Shown piece after piece: positions 10,271-21,971 of a stretch of 64,000 bases of DNA; the stretch's first letter is position 1; each line of letters begins with the position of its first letter. This DNA comes from Kappaphycus alvarezii. Lineage: Eukaryota > Rhodophyta > Florideophyceae > Gigartinales > Solieriaceae. The translations under genes and the position numbers were made by a program. The stretch spans positions 744,001 through 808,000 of the forward strand of contig NADL03000649.1 of NCBI GenBank assembly GCA_002205965.3. The letters are read 5' to 3'. The notes under the pieces were generated by a model that ran no database searches, was not told the DNA's origin, and saw only the letters and a program-made list of their open reading frames with translations.

Positions 10271-10643
10271 GCCATTTATGCTAGTACAAAAATTTGTACA
10301 AGCTAGTACAAGGATCTCATTATCTAGACGCCGCACGGGAAACGCCAGAGAATTGGAATGCTACTCATTGAATAATGTCGCCAGAAGGGCAGTTTTTATT
10401 TTTGTTCACAAAAACAAAAACCTTAGTTTTTTAAATAAAATTAGAGGGGTACAGAAAATAAGAAACTAAGACTTGAGCTACTTATAAGCCTAACACCTTC
10501 CTGAATTGTAAGACGAAAGCAACTGACGCAGGTTTCAGAGAATTAGGCAACTCCTTTTTTCAGTTCAAAAAAACAGACATTCAGGTCACTAGACCAGCTT
10601 TATTTCTTGGAAATGGCAGACAGTGAATTCAGGCAAATCTTAC

Positions 10644-13032
10644 CTAATTCTCGTCAGATTCAGGGAGGGACTTATGCTTCTTAAGATAATCTCCAACCTT
10701 CAGAAGGCATTCAGTCATTCCGGCCGTCAACCTAGATCGCTTTTTAGAGCGGATCGTTCCAGCAACACTAAAAACACGTTCTGACGTCGTGGAGGATGCG
10801 GAGGGGGTAAAAACAAGACGAGCAACCTGTGCCAGCAATGGAAATGAGTTACAGTTCTGTTTCCAAAACTGTAACGGACACATCTTATTGGCCGATTTTG
10901 CGGTTGCCAGATACATTGAAAATTCCTGTTCAATGCTTGTCACGTTACTATCTTGCTCTTGAGACTCTCTATTTTGGAAATAGGACAAAATTTGGTCCTC
11001 TTCATCTTCAATCTCGTTAGACGTGTCTTGCGAAATCACATTGGTTGATTCTTCAACGGCGTCAGGCGTATACGTACGAGACATTGCACTTATAATACGT
11101 AATGCCTGAAGGTCGGAAACACTGTACGCACTATCTCCTCCCAGTATTTCACGGTGCTTCATTTGATTGAATTGGGGTGTCAATAGGGTTGCCACATGCG
11201 CGCAGTGCTCAGCAATGGGACACTCACTATTGTTCTTCTGACGCCTTTCTAGTATCCACCCTGAGAGTAGAGAAGCCATCTCATGAACACCTGATCCATT
11301 GTCAGGCTGACTCTGTAAGGTCTGAAGTTTCCTCAGAATTCCGGCCGTGCAAATGTCCTTGAGGTGCATTGTAGGCCCTGACTGCCTTCCTAAGATGGAA
11401 GTAGATTGGTCGATTGACTTCACAATTTCTAGAACAGCTTCCAAGATCATCCTTTCACGCGGTGTCGGTCTGTTTCCAGGTCCGTCGCCTGACCATGAAA
11501 CCTTGTCAGCGAACAACTTGTCCGTAGCAGTAGTAAGGTACGGCTCGAGGTACAGAAATCTGCGAATCATAACCGCTGTAGATCCCAAACGCGTCCTGAC
11601 ATCCAACAAGGGTCGAAGGATTTTCATTTTTCCTGCCTTCAGCTCCCGAATCAGATATGTACCTGCAACTGAGGACTTCTTGAAAAACTTCATAGTCATC
11701 CTGACATTCTTAAGAGCTGAATCGACTTCCGGAATGTTAAGGCAGTTCCTAACTGAAAGTTGATACGAATGAGAGGCACACGCAATGCGACACTATGAAG
11801 AACGAAACACTGACATATCTGAATCCCTGAAACGACCACTTCCCTGACTTGAGTGAACATTTTGAATATCTAAAAAATTCTGTGGCATCATTGGAAGATC
11901 ATCTGAGATCTGAACAAGAAGATTGGAATCAAACTCATTCCCGTCCAAGTCGGTGTCTGAATCAGAAACAACCAATGAAGGAACGGGAGCTCCATTGATC
12001 GAATCTGAATTTCCATCGCGTTCAGAGCTTAAGTGACAAGATGCAGTAGCTTGTTTTTCCTCAGCAATTATGTATGCCTTGTCACCGTTGTCAGTTTCAC
12101 CCGATGCTATCGAATCTGAATCGATCTTCTTCTCATTCAGGGATGACTGGTAAATCTCTGAAAGCAAACCCTCTTCTTCAGCAGTAAGCTCTACCTGCTT
12201 CTTAGCATTTGAAGCGGAATCCGTAGTGACGAATGCAACTTTCTTCAAAAAATTGCCTCTCCTTGATTCCTCAATTAAAAACTTAGAAAGTTCTTTTCCA
12301 GAGTGGCGGCCATTGATCTTACTGCAACTGAAGAGCTTCGAGTGGTACACCCAATCATCGTCAATGTAAGATAGTGTCAATGAAGAATATGAATCATTGT
12401 TTTCAGATGTCCATACATCGGTTGTAGCACACAAAATATCAAGTCCGGATAATTCTTCACTGATCTTCTTGTCAACGTTTGATTCAGATTGGCGAAGGAC
12501 CTTACTCACTGACTGACGACTGATGTCATTGAACTTCGGGGCGACATGATTCATTATTTTCCTGAAACCTTCGTCTTCCACAATCGAAAGAGGAGCTTCC
12601 ATTCAATGCTATCCATTCGGCACAGAGGCGGACAAATTTTGATTGGGCGTTTCCATTCTTCGGAACCTTAGCTGTAACCATCTTCTGCAAACCATTTCTG
12701 ACTGAGCTGGTGACGATGACCGACGAGTTATTTCGGTTTCCGAATGGAACGGTTACGTCTGTGGCCCTGTGCTTATGATTAAAATGGGCTTTCAAATTGG
12801 ATGGGCCTCGACCCAATGCTCCAATGGTCTTGCAAAGCTTACACTTGTACTTGAGCTTGTGGCTCGGTCCTGAAATGCGGCGTCTCTGAACTTCGATATA
12901 AGTGAAAACGGGGTTGTTAGAGTTACCATTGTAAGGTACCCATTCATCCGGTTGGTTTCTGACTGGGACAAGTTCAGGCCTTGACCCTGAGACGCTCTGC
13001 GTTTCAGGTCCTTTTTCTGATTCAGGTGGCAT
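10644..13032 (-). pseudogene. hAT transposase, two lesions
   Basis: Read on the minus strand from 13032. An N-terminal BED zinc finger (YKCKLCKTIG...NLKAHFNHKH, about 12890-12760) comes first. A catalytic core follows with TTDVWTS, SLTLSYIDDDW and FVTTDSASNAKK, holding the first Asp residues of the hAT RNase-H fold. The C-terminal dimerisation domain comes last (LARLVFTPSAS-type block, then SERVFSVAGTIRSKKRSRL, about 10860-10700). The first and second ORFs are in different frames, with a one-base change near 12600 just after the conserved WIALNG. The second and third are in the same frame but separated by a TAG near 11793, directly before a conserved CASHSYQLSV block. The gene is thus disabled unless supplied in trans. 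An acidic Ser/Asp/Glu-rich insert at 12150-11880 is unusual for hAT. Confidence 0.9.
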
Positions 13033-13439
13033 TTCGGTATTGCCTGAGGGGTATGTTTGTTGGATGTGATACTTTCCGTTTCAGAGTTGAGTTTCGGAAA
13101 ACCCTTGATGAGCCCTGAAAGTGCCAGAGTAGTTTGGGTAGGGCTTTTGGAATTATTACCTGTGGTTATTTATTACCTGGAGGGTAATATTTATTACCTG
13201 AAAGTAATTAATTATTACCACCCTAAATTTATTACTTTTAGGTAATAAAAAGTGCCACTTTTTAAAAAAAATTATAGTGCCGATTATTACTTCTGGACTT
13301 ATTTTATTGCCACTTTTATTACTTGGTAATTAATTCTTGGCCATCACTACTCTTGTCTTCGGTCCATTTTACGGAGCGCATTTTGAATGATTGCAGTGAT
13401 GTTTTGCTGTAGTCAACTCGGCATACAAGAAGTGTACTG

Positions 13440-13545
13440 AAGCAGCTGTAGTATCACAGCCCAAAAAGTATGACACGTGTAGAACGCAACAAGGTTGCGG
13501 GTGGAAGTCTACAGTAAGCCCGACAAGCCGAGCTTACAACTACTG
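13440..13545. repeat. Dispersed repeat, inverted partner at 30663-30765
   Basis: About 100 bp here (including AGTATGACACGTGTAGAACG and GGAAGTCTACAGTAAGC) match the reverse complement of 30663-30765 at roughly 80 percent by eye. It lies in the 271-bp gap between the hAT and copia elements. Its family is unknown; a MITE or an LTR fragment are possible. Confidence 0.65.
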
Positions 13546-13620
13546 ACCGTTTTGCTCGACGGGTTGGCTTCCCCTTATTTGAGGATTTACGCAACAGAAA
13601 TTTTCATAACAGTCTTCGTA

Positions 13621-14035
13621 TGTCGCGAAAATTCAAGGGTTAGAGTAAAAAGCAGACGGGCGGCGTTAGCGGCGAGTCTGAAAAAAACGATACACGTTTT
13701 TGCTAGTGTAGAACAGTTGAGTAGGTTGAGAATAAAATTGTGGTTACTCTTTTTTACTTCAGTGCCCAAGGCGGTGAGGCCTTTTATAGGCAGTAGACGC
13801 CGTCGACTATCTCTAGCACATCTACTTACTACTAGCTACATTCCCTAGCGGATAGTCCTGCGGACGGTCCTAGTGACCCTTACACTATAGAAGTCCTAAC
13901 AGGCATCGCTAACAGTACAATAGGATAGAGAAAATATAGACTACGTAGGATAGAAATAGTAGTAAGGGCAAAATAGTTATCCTAAAGGACTGTAAATAGT
14001 ACATGAATAAACTATATGTACACTGTATTTTAACA
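13621..14035 (-). repeat. 3' LTR of the copia element
   Basis: 415 bp, starting TGTTAAAA and ending TTCGCGACA in the minus sense. It matches the other LTR nearly base for base; the few differences cluster near 14005-14028. Confidence 0.95.
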
Positions 14036-17000
14036 CTCCCTCTATTTGCCCTGACCTATTTTTTTCTCCATCCTTAGTCACGAATTACCCATTGCTGAAC
14101 GGGTAGATCACACTTACTTGTTGTCAGTATGTAAGTTAGTGCCTGGCACTTTGCGATCTTCGTGAAGGCATCAGCGGGATTTTCCGCAGTCCGTACAAAT
14201 CCAACATTGGATATTTCCTCCTTTGCATATGCATCTCTTACAGAACTAATATCAATCATGAGGCGTTTTTCCAAGGTGTAGGAACACTTGGTGATAACAT
14301 CAAATAAACTTTTGGAGTCTGTAAACATCGAGAGTGGAATTTTGATTCCAAGCAAGGATTCAAGGTCGTGCTTGATCATGTATCTAATATCGAAGGCATC
14401 AGCGAAAGCGTAAACTTCGGCGCCTAGTACTGATCTAGTTACTCTGCGACTCTTGTGACTAGAATAGCTCAGCACATTACAAGTTCCGGTCTTATCAGTG
14501 AGCAAGACAATGTAACCAAGTTGAGATGTGTTGTCGTCGTTGTTTGCGAATGACGAGTCAGAGTATACTTTCAACTTTAGAGAATCTTTGTCCAACTTGT
14601 AATACTTAAGCGAAGAACTAGGGTTGTTCTGCACATGCTTTACAACTTTGTTCAATTGCTTGATTGCTTCCACTGAGAATTTCGTATCAGTTACTTGCGC
14701 GGCCATATTCACGCCACAACATATTTCAGGCTTTGTATGTGTTAACCAAGCCAATCTATGCCTTAAAGATCTGACTCAGAAAAACAGGCATTCATTGGCA
14801 GAATGCGTAATTTCTTAACATACTGTTCCTGACTTAACTCAAATCCATAATCAGTTCTCTTTACTCTGACACCTGCAAATATAGTGTCATCGAACTCCCT
14901 CTCTCTCGATTCGAACTTATCAAGAGTCTTTTGGGACAATTTAACGAAGTCATTGTTGCCACAGAGTAGAGAATCGTCCACATATTTTCCGACCAATCCC
15001 TGAAGTTCTGCGTCTGTACGCTTTGCGAAGAGTGCAAGATCTCCATTGGTTGGCATCATACCGAGATCATTCTTCAGGTGGGAATTCATAGTGCGATTCC
15101 AATAGTCTCCTGAATCGGATAATCCATAAAGAGGTTTCAGTAACTCAAGTAAGTGGTTCTCAGGTAATCCAAAGTTTTTGGTTGGCCTAAGGTAAACTTT
15201 GCGCATCAAACTCTGAGCTGACTGTAAGTACGCTTGTTTAACGTCTTGAGACCAAATCCTAAAGTCGAGCATTGCGGCAATTGCAACTAATAAGCGGGTG
15301 GAACGCTAGCGTATAGTCTTAGTGTCGTGTACGAGATATTTCTTTTCTTTGTCCCTATGACCTTGTACTACAAATCGTGCTTTATACATCTCTTTGTCAG
15401 TATTCTTATTTTTGATTGACAGAACGAATCTTCCAGAGAGGATATTAGCATTCTTTGGTATGTCGTCTTTAGCGATGATTTTCCAGGCATTTCTCTCAAC
15501 GAGTCCTTCTATTTCTTTCTGTTTCGCTTTCAGAAACTCAGCAGAATTGGATCTGGGATCTCGTGGGTGTAAAACTTCATTGATATTGACGTCAATGAGT
15601 TGGAGATTTTTAGAATATACCCATTTAAATGTTGAATATAAAGCTTCGACTAGTGTTTCAAATGCATCTTCGAAATAAGGTTTTACTTGAGAGCGTGAGT
15701 GTTGCACTTCCTCGCCATTTCTGTCAATAAAGACTTGTCTGTCATTAATTTTCGTGATTTTGTGAGGTCCTGTCCACTTAGGTTTGGACTTCTCACGATA
15801 GACTAGAACTTTATTTCCAACATTAAGTTCATTTGAGCAGTGTTTGGAAGCTGCGAGTTCAGAGCGGTTCTGAGTCTGATTTCTGAGGTGATAGTTTCCA
15901 TCTCAGCTCTTGCCATTTGGAGCGCTCTCATTCGTTCATTTGGTTTGGAAGTTCGCTATTCATGGCCGGAAACCTCGGCAAAACTCCAAAGACGAGTAAC
16001 GATGGAACCAGTCCTTCTGGGTTCATAGTATCGTTCATAGCCTTAACGGCGAGACGTAGAGCGAGTTCTATTTCAACGTCAGGCTCTGAATGGCGAATCT
16101 TGCGGTAAATACGGCGTAACTGATCATGGTAACGTTCACCAGAACCAATAGAATTGTGGCTTTCAACTCCAGATAGGCTGAGTTTGATTCCATTCGATTT
16201 TATCAAATCTTTCCACGCTTTGGAAACAAATTGGCTGCCTTGGTCCACTTTCATTTTGTCAGGAAATCCAGTGTATATTGTAGCCCAGCACTCAAGTAAA
16301 GAGTTCCAAATAGATTCCGTACTTTGACTGTGTAGGAATACAGCATTTCCAAAATGAGTTTGCGTATCCACGTATGAAGTACAGGATTTTTGTCAAGAAA
16401 AATAATATCAAGAGCTAATTCTTGGTTAAATATGATTCCATTGGGCGTGCTAACCTGAAATGATCTGGTTTGGTTCAAAATGTTGACATGTGCGGCATTG
16501 TTTGGATATTTCTGTAATCAAGTCTCGTGTCTCGGGCGTTGCTTCCTCTGGTCTAGCTCTGCTAATCAGATTGTACAGCTTCGAGGCAGACGGATGAAAA
16601 AATGAAAATGAAGGCGCTTTAACTGAGATTTTGTGAAAAGTATTTCAGAAAAATCCCACACGACGTAAAGATGACCGTGTTTGTGTATGATAGGTATAGT
16701 CCATCCATGTCTTTTGGAGACAAGTAGGTTGTCAACGCTGTCGGCAACAAGACCAAATTTGTCTAAAGCTTCTAATCCAATCAAAAATGGAATATTGGCA
16801 TCAACTACATCGACATGTAGCGGGATAAAAGCGCCATCAGGCGTTGGAATACGAATTGGAATATGCGCAATACTTGGAAAGATTCCATCACCAAACTTGT
16901 AAGCAGTTGTCACGTGCTTACGTTTTATCTTAATCCCAGCTAGGTTACAATATGCCTTTGCTTGTGATTTTCCGATCACAGATTTTTGGGCACCAGTGTC

Positions 17001-19055
17001 GAGACACATTCCGTGGAATTTCTCAGAGTTGGAGTGTCTTGGTAATTTACTGCCTTTGGCAGTTAAAATTTCATGGATCTGTATGTGTTCATTCGCCATA
17101 TTTCTTTGTTTCCGTGGAAAAGATACGTGTCTCACGTTATAGATGGGAGGCTTTCACGTTCCCTTACAGTTTGACCGTGGTTAGGAGCACTTCGGCTTGT
17201 TTGAGTACCCCTAATTAAAAATCCTCGTCATCCAACAACGGTTGATCCTTAACTGTAATTTTTGAAAATAATTGTTCAGGGACTACGTTGAGTCATCGTC
17301 ATTCATTTCGTTTTCGTTTTCTTCAATGTCATCATCATTTTGACGTCTCCGAAGAAATCCTGAGCAGAGAATATTTCTTCTTCAATTGATTGATCATCAT
17401 GATCCAATTCTTGACAGAGCTCAAAAAGTACACGCTTGGTGGCCTTTGCCGGATCTTTAAAAGAGTTTCTCTGGTAGTATTGTACCTTCCTAGCAACATT
17501 CCAGCCATTGACTGGCGACATTGAGAAAGAATGTGGCCCTTTTTACCACAACCCCAACAAATCCTATCATCACTAAGTTGTTCTTCCTCAAGCTGTAATC
17601 GCTGTTGCTACGTGAGTTACCGTCGTGACGATTGACTTTGATATAACGCGGGTCACGGCCGTATTGAGTTTCCGGTATAAAATGTGTCAGCAAGACGGCT
17701 ACGTAGTGCAGGGTCTGCATCTGAGATTGATGTCATACGTAGGTTCCTCTGATCTCTCATTCGTCCAACTTTCTCCTCTTGCTCGAATTGAGCGGCAGAA
17801 ATGAGCTGACTGTAGAATGATTGATAACTTAAGTCCCCCGAATTTGCCCTACTGCAAGGATCACGAGCCCAAGAGAATCCAATAACGGCGGACTGAAGAT
17901 ACTCAATCTTGTGCCTTTCTGAGCGGCAGTGAGGCGGTGCTTGGGGAGTCAGCTTAGAGATCTCCTCGTGGACTTTCTCGATAGCATCATTTACAGTGCA
18001 AGTGGGAGAAATATACTGACTGACACGAATGTTGCGAAGGTACGCAGCAATTCTGTTTTGCCTTGAGACTGAGTTATACTCACTTTCCAGAGCTTTTAGA
18101 GCTTGAGAGTAATGCTCATACACACCTTCAATATTCGTTATGTAGAATCTTTTCGCATTTCCTGTAAGGAGATGGTGGAGATACTTGAGCTTTTGTTCGT
18201 CATTAAGCATATAATCTTGGCAAGCATACTTGTACTCAGCTATGAACTCGTTCCAACATTCGGCTAGGCTTCCAGAAAATTTCTTATTTTCTTCTCTGAA
18301 GCGCATAGACATGTAGTGTGAGACCTTGTCTTCAGATGGTGCAGGGGGTTGGGTGGACATTGGAGTGGAACGTATCGGGTTTGGGGCGAGTCTAATCGGT
18401 GATCCGGTCGGTGAAGCAAGAGAGTTGAAATATGCATCAATTTGGTTTAAAGCTTTGTTGAGGTCACCATTACGAAGAATAGTTGACGCAAAAGTCTTCG
18501 AAAGGACAGCAGATTCATGGCGGACAGTTGGCACATTGCGTTCCGCGAGAAACAAAATCACCTTGCGGATAATGGAGGGATTACTCAGAATTTGTCCCGA
18601 GAAAAGCATTGGTATAGGGAATTCCTCAAGTAACCGAGCCCTTAATTCATCACCAGCGAGGGAACTATCCTCAACATAACCTTTGAAGCAGTCCACCAAA
18701 GATTGTTGCAACTCTGTGGTTTGTCTAATACCTTGACCGAAAACCATATCAATATACCCTCTTGCAAGTAAAAATTAATAGTGATTTAATGCTTCGAAAA
18801 TTTGGCCCCTTTTTGGTTCACTTTTTCTTTCTTTTTTTTAGCACTATATGCCCTTTTTGGATGGCCTATTATCATTTCGCTTTTTGCTTTTCCTTTCACT
18901 GTAACTTTTTTATTTTTCAATTTGTTTTTTTTCAATTTGTTTTTTCTGTTTTCAACTTGTGTTTTTTTTTCAATTTTCAAGCAAGAATCACGATTAATTT
19001 GATAATTCAATTTACTCAGAACAAGATCGAATATCCAGATTGGATCTAATTAAAT

Positions 19056-19817
19056 CTAATTGCAAACTACCTTAAGATGATTTTTTCCTGCCTTGTGGCG
19101 CTGTAAATGCGAATGGCTATCGAAGCTGCGCTTGCACTCCTGACAGTACGGCGGATTTTTCTTGTTCTGTAAGCGATTCTTGTGCTTACGGCTCTGTAAA
19201 TGATCAAAGTAGGTTTTAGAGCCGTTGCAAGTGACCTTGCAGAGCTTACAGGTCCTCTTCTTTACAGCTACACGTGTAGAAGTAGCCTTAGTAACCCCAG
19301 CGCGATCAGCCAATCGACGGTCAGCTTTGCGGCGTAGGCGTAGCGGAGCCCTAGAGGTAGGTCTGTAAACACTGTCAGCGGTAGGACGATCTGTAAGGTC
19401 GACTACTGTAATGGGACGACGTGGCACACGTGGTAGATCTGAGACCTGAACTCCCCCTGAATCTGAATTCACCACTGGACTGCCTGAACTTGAACCTGAA
19501 TCTGTACGGACACCTGTCGATATTTGATTGGTTGCAGAAAGTGACCTTTGATTGGTCTGGGTCGGCGATTTTTGAGTGCCAAGTGGAGGGTTCCGATTGG
19601 TCGAAGAGACAGGGACACTTGGCAAAATAGGAGTGACGGTGGTATTTTGGGTGCTTACAGTCGGGTTCCTGGTGATGCTGACAGAAAGTGGCAGCTTACG
19701 CAAAGTCGATCGGGATTCCGATCTTGTTCTTGATTCGGTCGGGCCAGGGTGGCTACGTGGCACCGCGAGCGAATCGTTGCCCTTATTGGCCACTGGATAG
19801 TGTTCAAAAAGAATCAA
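19056..19817 (-). CDS. Extra zinc-finger ORF inside the copia element, ahead of gag
   Basis: A 253-codon ORF lies about 140 bp inside the 5' LTR and on the same strand as gag, so it is part of the element. Residues about 1-180 are Ser/Thr/Pro-rich and disordered. The C-terminus has two zinc fingers: CKLCKVTCNGSKTYFDHLQS followed by RKH, like U1/matrin or JAZ-type fingers that bind RNA, and then CQECKRSFDSHSHLQRH followed by AGKNH. Copia elements normally have no separate gene here. It may be a captured host domain or a lineage-specific accessory protein that handles element RNA; that role is inference. Confidence 0.7.
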   Translation of the reverse strand: MILFEHYPVANKGNDSLAVPRSHPGPTESRTRSESRSTLRKLPLSVSITRNPTVSTQNTTVTPILPSVPVSSTNRNPPLGTQKSPTQTNQRSLSATNQISTGVRTDSGSSSGSPVVNSDSGGVQVSDLPRVPRRPITVVDLTDRPTADSVYRPTSRAPLRLRRKADRRLADRAGVTKATSTRVAVKKRTCKLCKVTCNGSKTYFDHLQSRKHKNRLQNKKNPPYCQECKRSFDSHSHLQRHKAGKNHLKVVCN

Positions 19818-19956
19818 AAATAAACGTAAGTGTCAGTATTTACCGGCTTACACGTGGCTTGAAACAACGCGGAAATAGGACAAATAGGTATATTTTCACT
19901 ATCGAATAGCGAATAGACTTACTTCTTAAATTCCCCGAAAAACGGTAAATCCGGAT

Positions 19957-20371
19957 TGTCGCGAAAATTCAAGGGTTAGAGTAAAAAGCAGACGGGCGGC
20001 GTTAGCGGCGAGTCTGAAAAAAACGATACACGTTTTTGCTAGTGTAGAACAGTTGAGTAGGTTGAGAATAAAATTGTGGTTACTCTTTTTTACTTCAGTG
20101 CCCAAGGCGGTGAGGCCTTTTATAGGCAGTAGACGCCGTCGACTATCTCTAGCACATCTACTTACTACTAGCTACATTCCCTAGCGGATAGTCCTGCGGA
20201 CGGTCCTAGTGACCCTTACACTATAGAAGTCCTAACAGGCATCGCTAACAGTACAATAGGATAGAGAAAATATAGACTACGTAGGATAGAAATAGTAGTA
20301 AGGGCAAAATAGTTATCCTAAAGGACTGTAAATAGTACATAAATAAACTGTATGTACACTGTAATTTAACA
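19957..20371 (-). repeat. 5' LTR of the copia element
   Basis: 415 bp, partner of 13621-14035. Being the upstream LTR on the minus strand it should carry the promoter. No clear tRNA-complementary primer site starting TGG is visible next to its inner edge (about 19956-19935). Confidence 0.93.
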
Positions 20372-21430
20372 GTATCCATGCTTGCCACGCGTATACCAAA
20401 ACATTTGGCACGAAGAAATAATCAAACCCTCGAAGGAACATGTGAGTTTTACAGTATATTGCCCACTTGCCATCAAGGTATGGTACGCCAGGGCCTTTGC
20501 GGTTGGTTTTTGCGAGCATAGAAAGACATGGGGAGGCATGTCACGAAAAATTTTTGAGTGCCTAGCCGTAGAGTGCCTCAGCTTTGCCCCAATGTGGTGT
20601 GTGCGAATCAATGCTTCTAACTGCTCTAAGGAGAGGCATATCGTACGTTTCGGTAAATCGAAATCGCTTTAGTTTGGGCTTAGATACGTGGTTTTCGACG
20701 TGATCGTTTGCAGCTGGCTGGCTATAGAGATAAGGGATTTTGGCTAGAGGGCTTCGGTGACCTGGTGGTTGTTATCAATGGCGACATTGAACCTGAAGCA
20801 GGTACTGATGCAGCCATAATGCGATTGTTGTGTGTGGGAAAGTAGTAGTGCCGGCGATATAGTAGTTATGTCTGTGTCAGGGATGTTGCGGGCGCTGGTG
20901 ATTTTCGCGCCATTTCATACAAATGTTTGCTCGAGTGAAACCCAAAGTACACGTATTCTCTCGGCTGTTTTCGAATAATTTTTGTGCACGTTTCACAGTT
21001 TTGCAAGGTGTCATACGTTTGCACGGATATTGCACCAAATTTTGAGTTGCGCAAATCCTCTATTGTGGCAAGAACAAGTGTTTATTCTTCTCTCTGATGG
21101 CTGATGATTCTTTTCTTGTACCTGCTCCGCTACTCAGTACGCAAGCCCTTATATAGACTTTTTGTAGCTCCTCTGCACTGTGCGTGAAAATACAGTACAG
21201 TGAAGTGTAGAGCTAGACCACCATAGAAATGAAATATAGTGGCTACAGTAGCACATTGCACTCAATTGATATCATAAAATATTTTTTTACTCCTGTTAAG
21301 CTGTAGCAGATGTTGCGCTGGCACCATCACGATGCATAATATCAACTGCGTGAAGAACATCATCTTCTCATCGCATCTCATCAAACGTCTGATAAAATTA
21401 CACCTCACGGTCCTTTTTGCCTACTAAACC
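20372..21430. other. Intergenic, no recognised gene
   Basis: Only short ORFs are present, with no family resemblance. A TACAGTACAGTG motif occurs near 21190, and a TATA-like A/T-rich patch precedes the ORF at 21431. Confidence 0.6.
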
Positions 21431-21971
21431 ATGACTCACCCTTCTCCTTCGCCGTCTAGCGTTGGAGACGGACCAAACATGGCACACGAACCGGCAACAC
21501 CAGCACAAGGCTTCCTGTCGCCGTCAACGCCAGCTTCTGCACAGAGCAAGCCACTCAACGAGACATTAGTGCCTCGTCCTGCTCCTATTCAGTACACAGC
21601 TGCCCCAGGACCGGTCATAAAACCCAGTACGACACTTGATGCGGCAGAAAACGCCCCGACAAGCACTGAACTCCGTGTTATCCCTTCTGGAAACACGAAC
21701 GGATGCAATGAAGGTCGGAGTGAAAGGATTCCACCTCAAGGTCGTCGCTAGGCTGGACGGATATGTGGTACAGGAGGACGAAAGAGGGAACGAAAACTGT
21801 GAATATTCACTCAGACTCGTCCATAGGTTGGACAATAACCAGAAACCTTCGTCTTTTGTGCTGTACGAAAATGAATTTGCCGAAAAGCTCTTCAGACATC
21901 GTGCGCATGTATATTACTCAGCTGATTCGGAAATGACGAAATTAGAGTTCAAAACGCATCTTTTTTGTTAA
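21431..21971 (+). CDS. Unrecognised protein, one frame change
   Basis: The ATG at 21431 (ACCATGACTCACCC) opens a Pro/Ser/Ala/Thr-rich leader to about 21690. From there sense continues one frame over to the stop at 21971 (DAMKVGVKGFHLKVVARLDG and, further on, LRLVHRLDNNQKPSSFVLYE). The second half is ordered-looking, with alternating hydrophobic strands. I do not recognise the family. It may be a small host gene with a sequence error or a fragment of a mobile-element protein; no inverted ends or LTRs are obvious around it. Confidence 0.4.

Larger units (their letters stand above)
9801..13349 (-). mobile_element. hAT DNA transposon with intact ends
   Basis: The terminal inverted repeats are TAGTGATGGCCAGGAATTA at 9801 and, read inward, TAGTGATGGCCAAGAATTA at 13349 (one mismatch in 19). 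A perfect 8-bp target duplication, CTCTTGTC, flanks it at 9793-9800 and 13350-13357, the length expected of hAT. Both subterminal regions are full of TTATTACC/GGTAATAA repeats (9840-9960 and 13150-13330), probable transposase-binding sites. Total length is 3549 bp. The element carries one minus-strand transposase gene, described separately. The identical duplication and near-identical ends suggest a fairly recent insertion. Confidence 0.95.
13621..20371 (-). mobile_element. Ty1/copia-type LTR retrotransposon, young but broken
   Basis: Two 415-bp direct LTRs (13621-14035 and 19957-20371) differ at only about three positions and read TG...CA on the minus strand, which implies a recent insertion. 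A purine tract (AGAGGGAG on the minus strand) abuts the 3' LTR. In minus order: a zinc-finger ORF in the 5' leader (about 19.8-19.1 kb), gag with a CWGC...H...C zinc knuckle (about 18.7-17.4), an aspartic protease with DTGA (about 17.1-16.6), integrase (about 16.5-15.9), reverse transcriptase (about 15.7-14.8) and RNase H (about 14.75-14.1). Protease-integrase-RT-RNase H is the copia order. The polyprotein region carries roughly half a dozen breaks. No 5-bp target duplication is evident: the flanks read TCGTA and GTATC. Confidence 0.92.
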
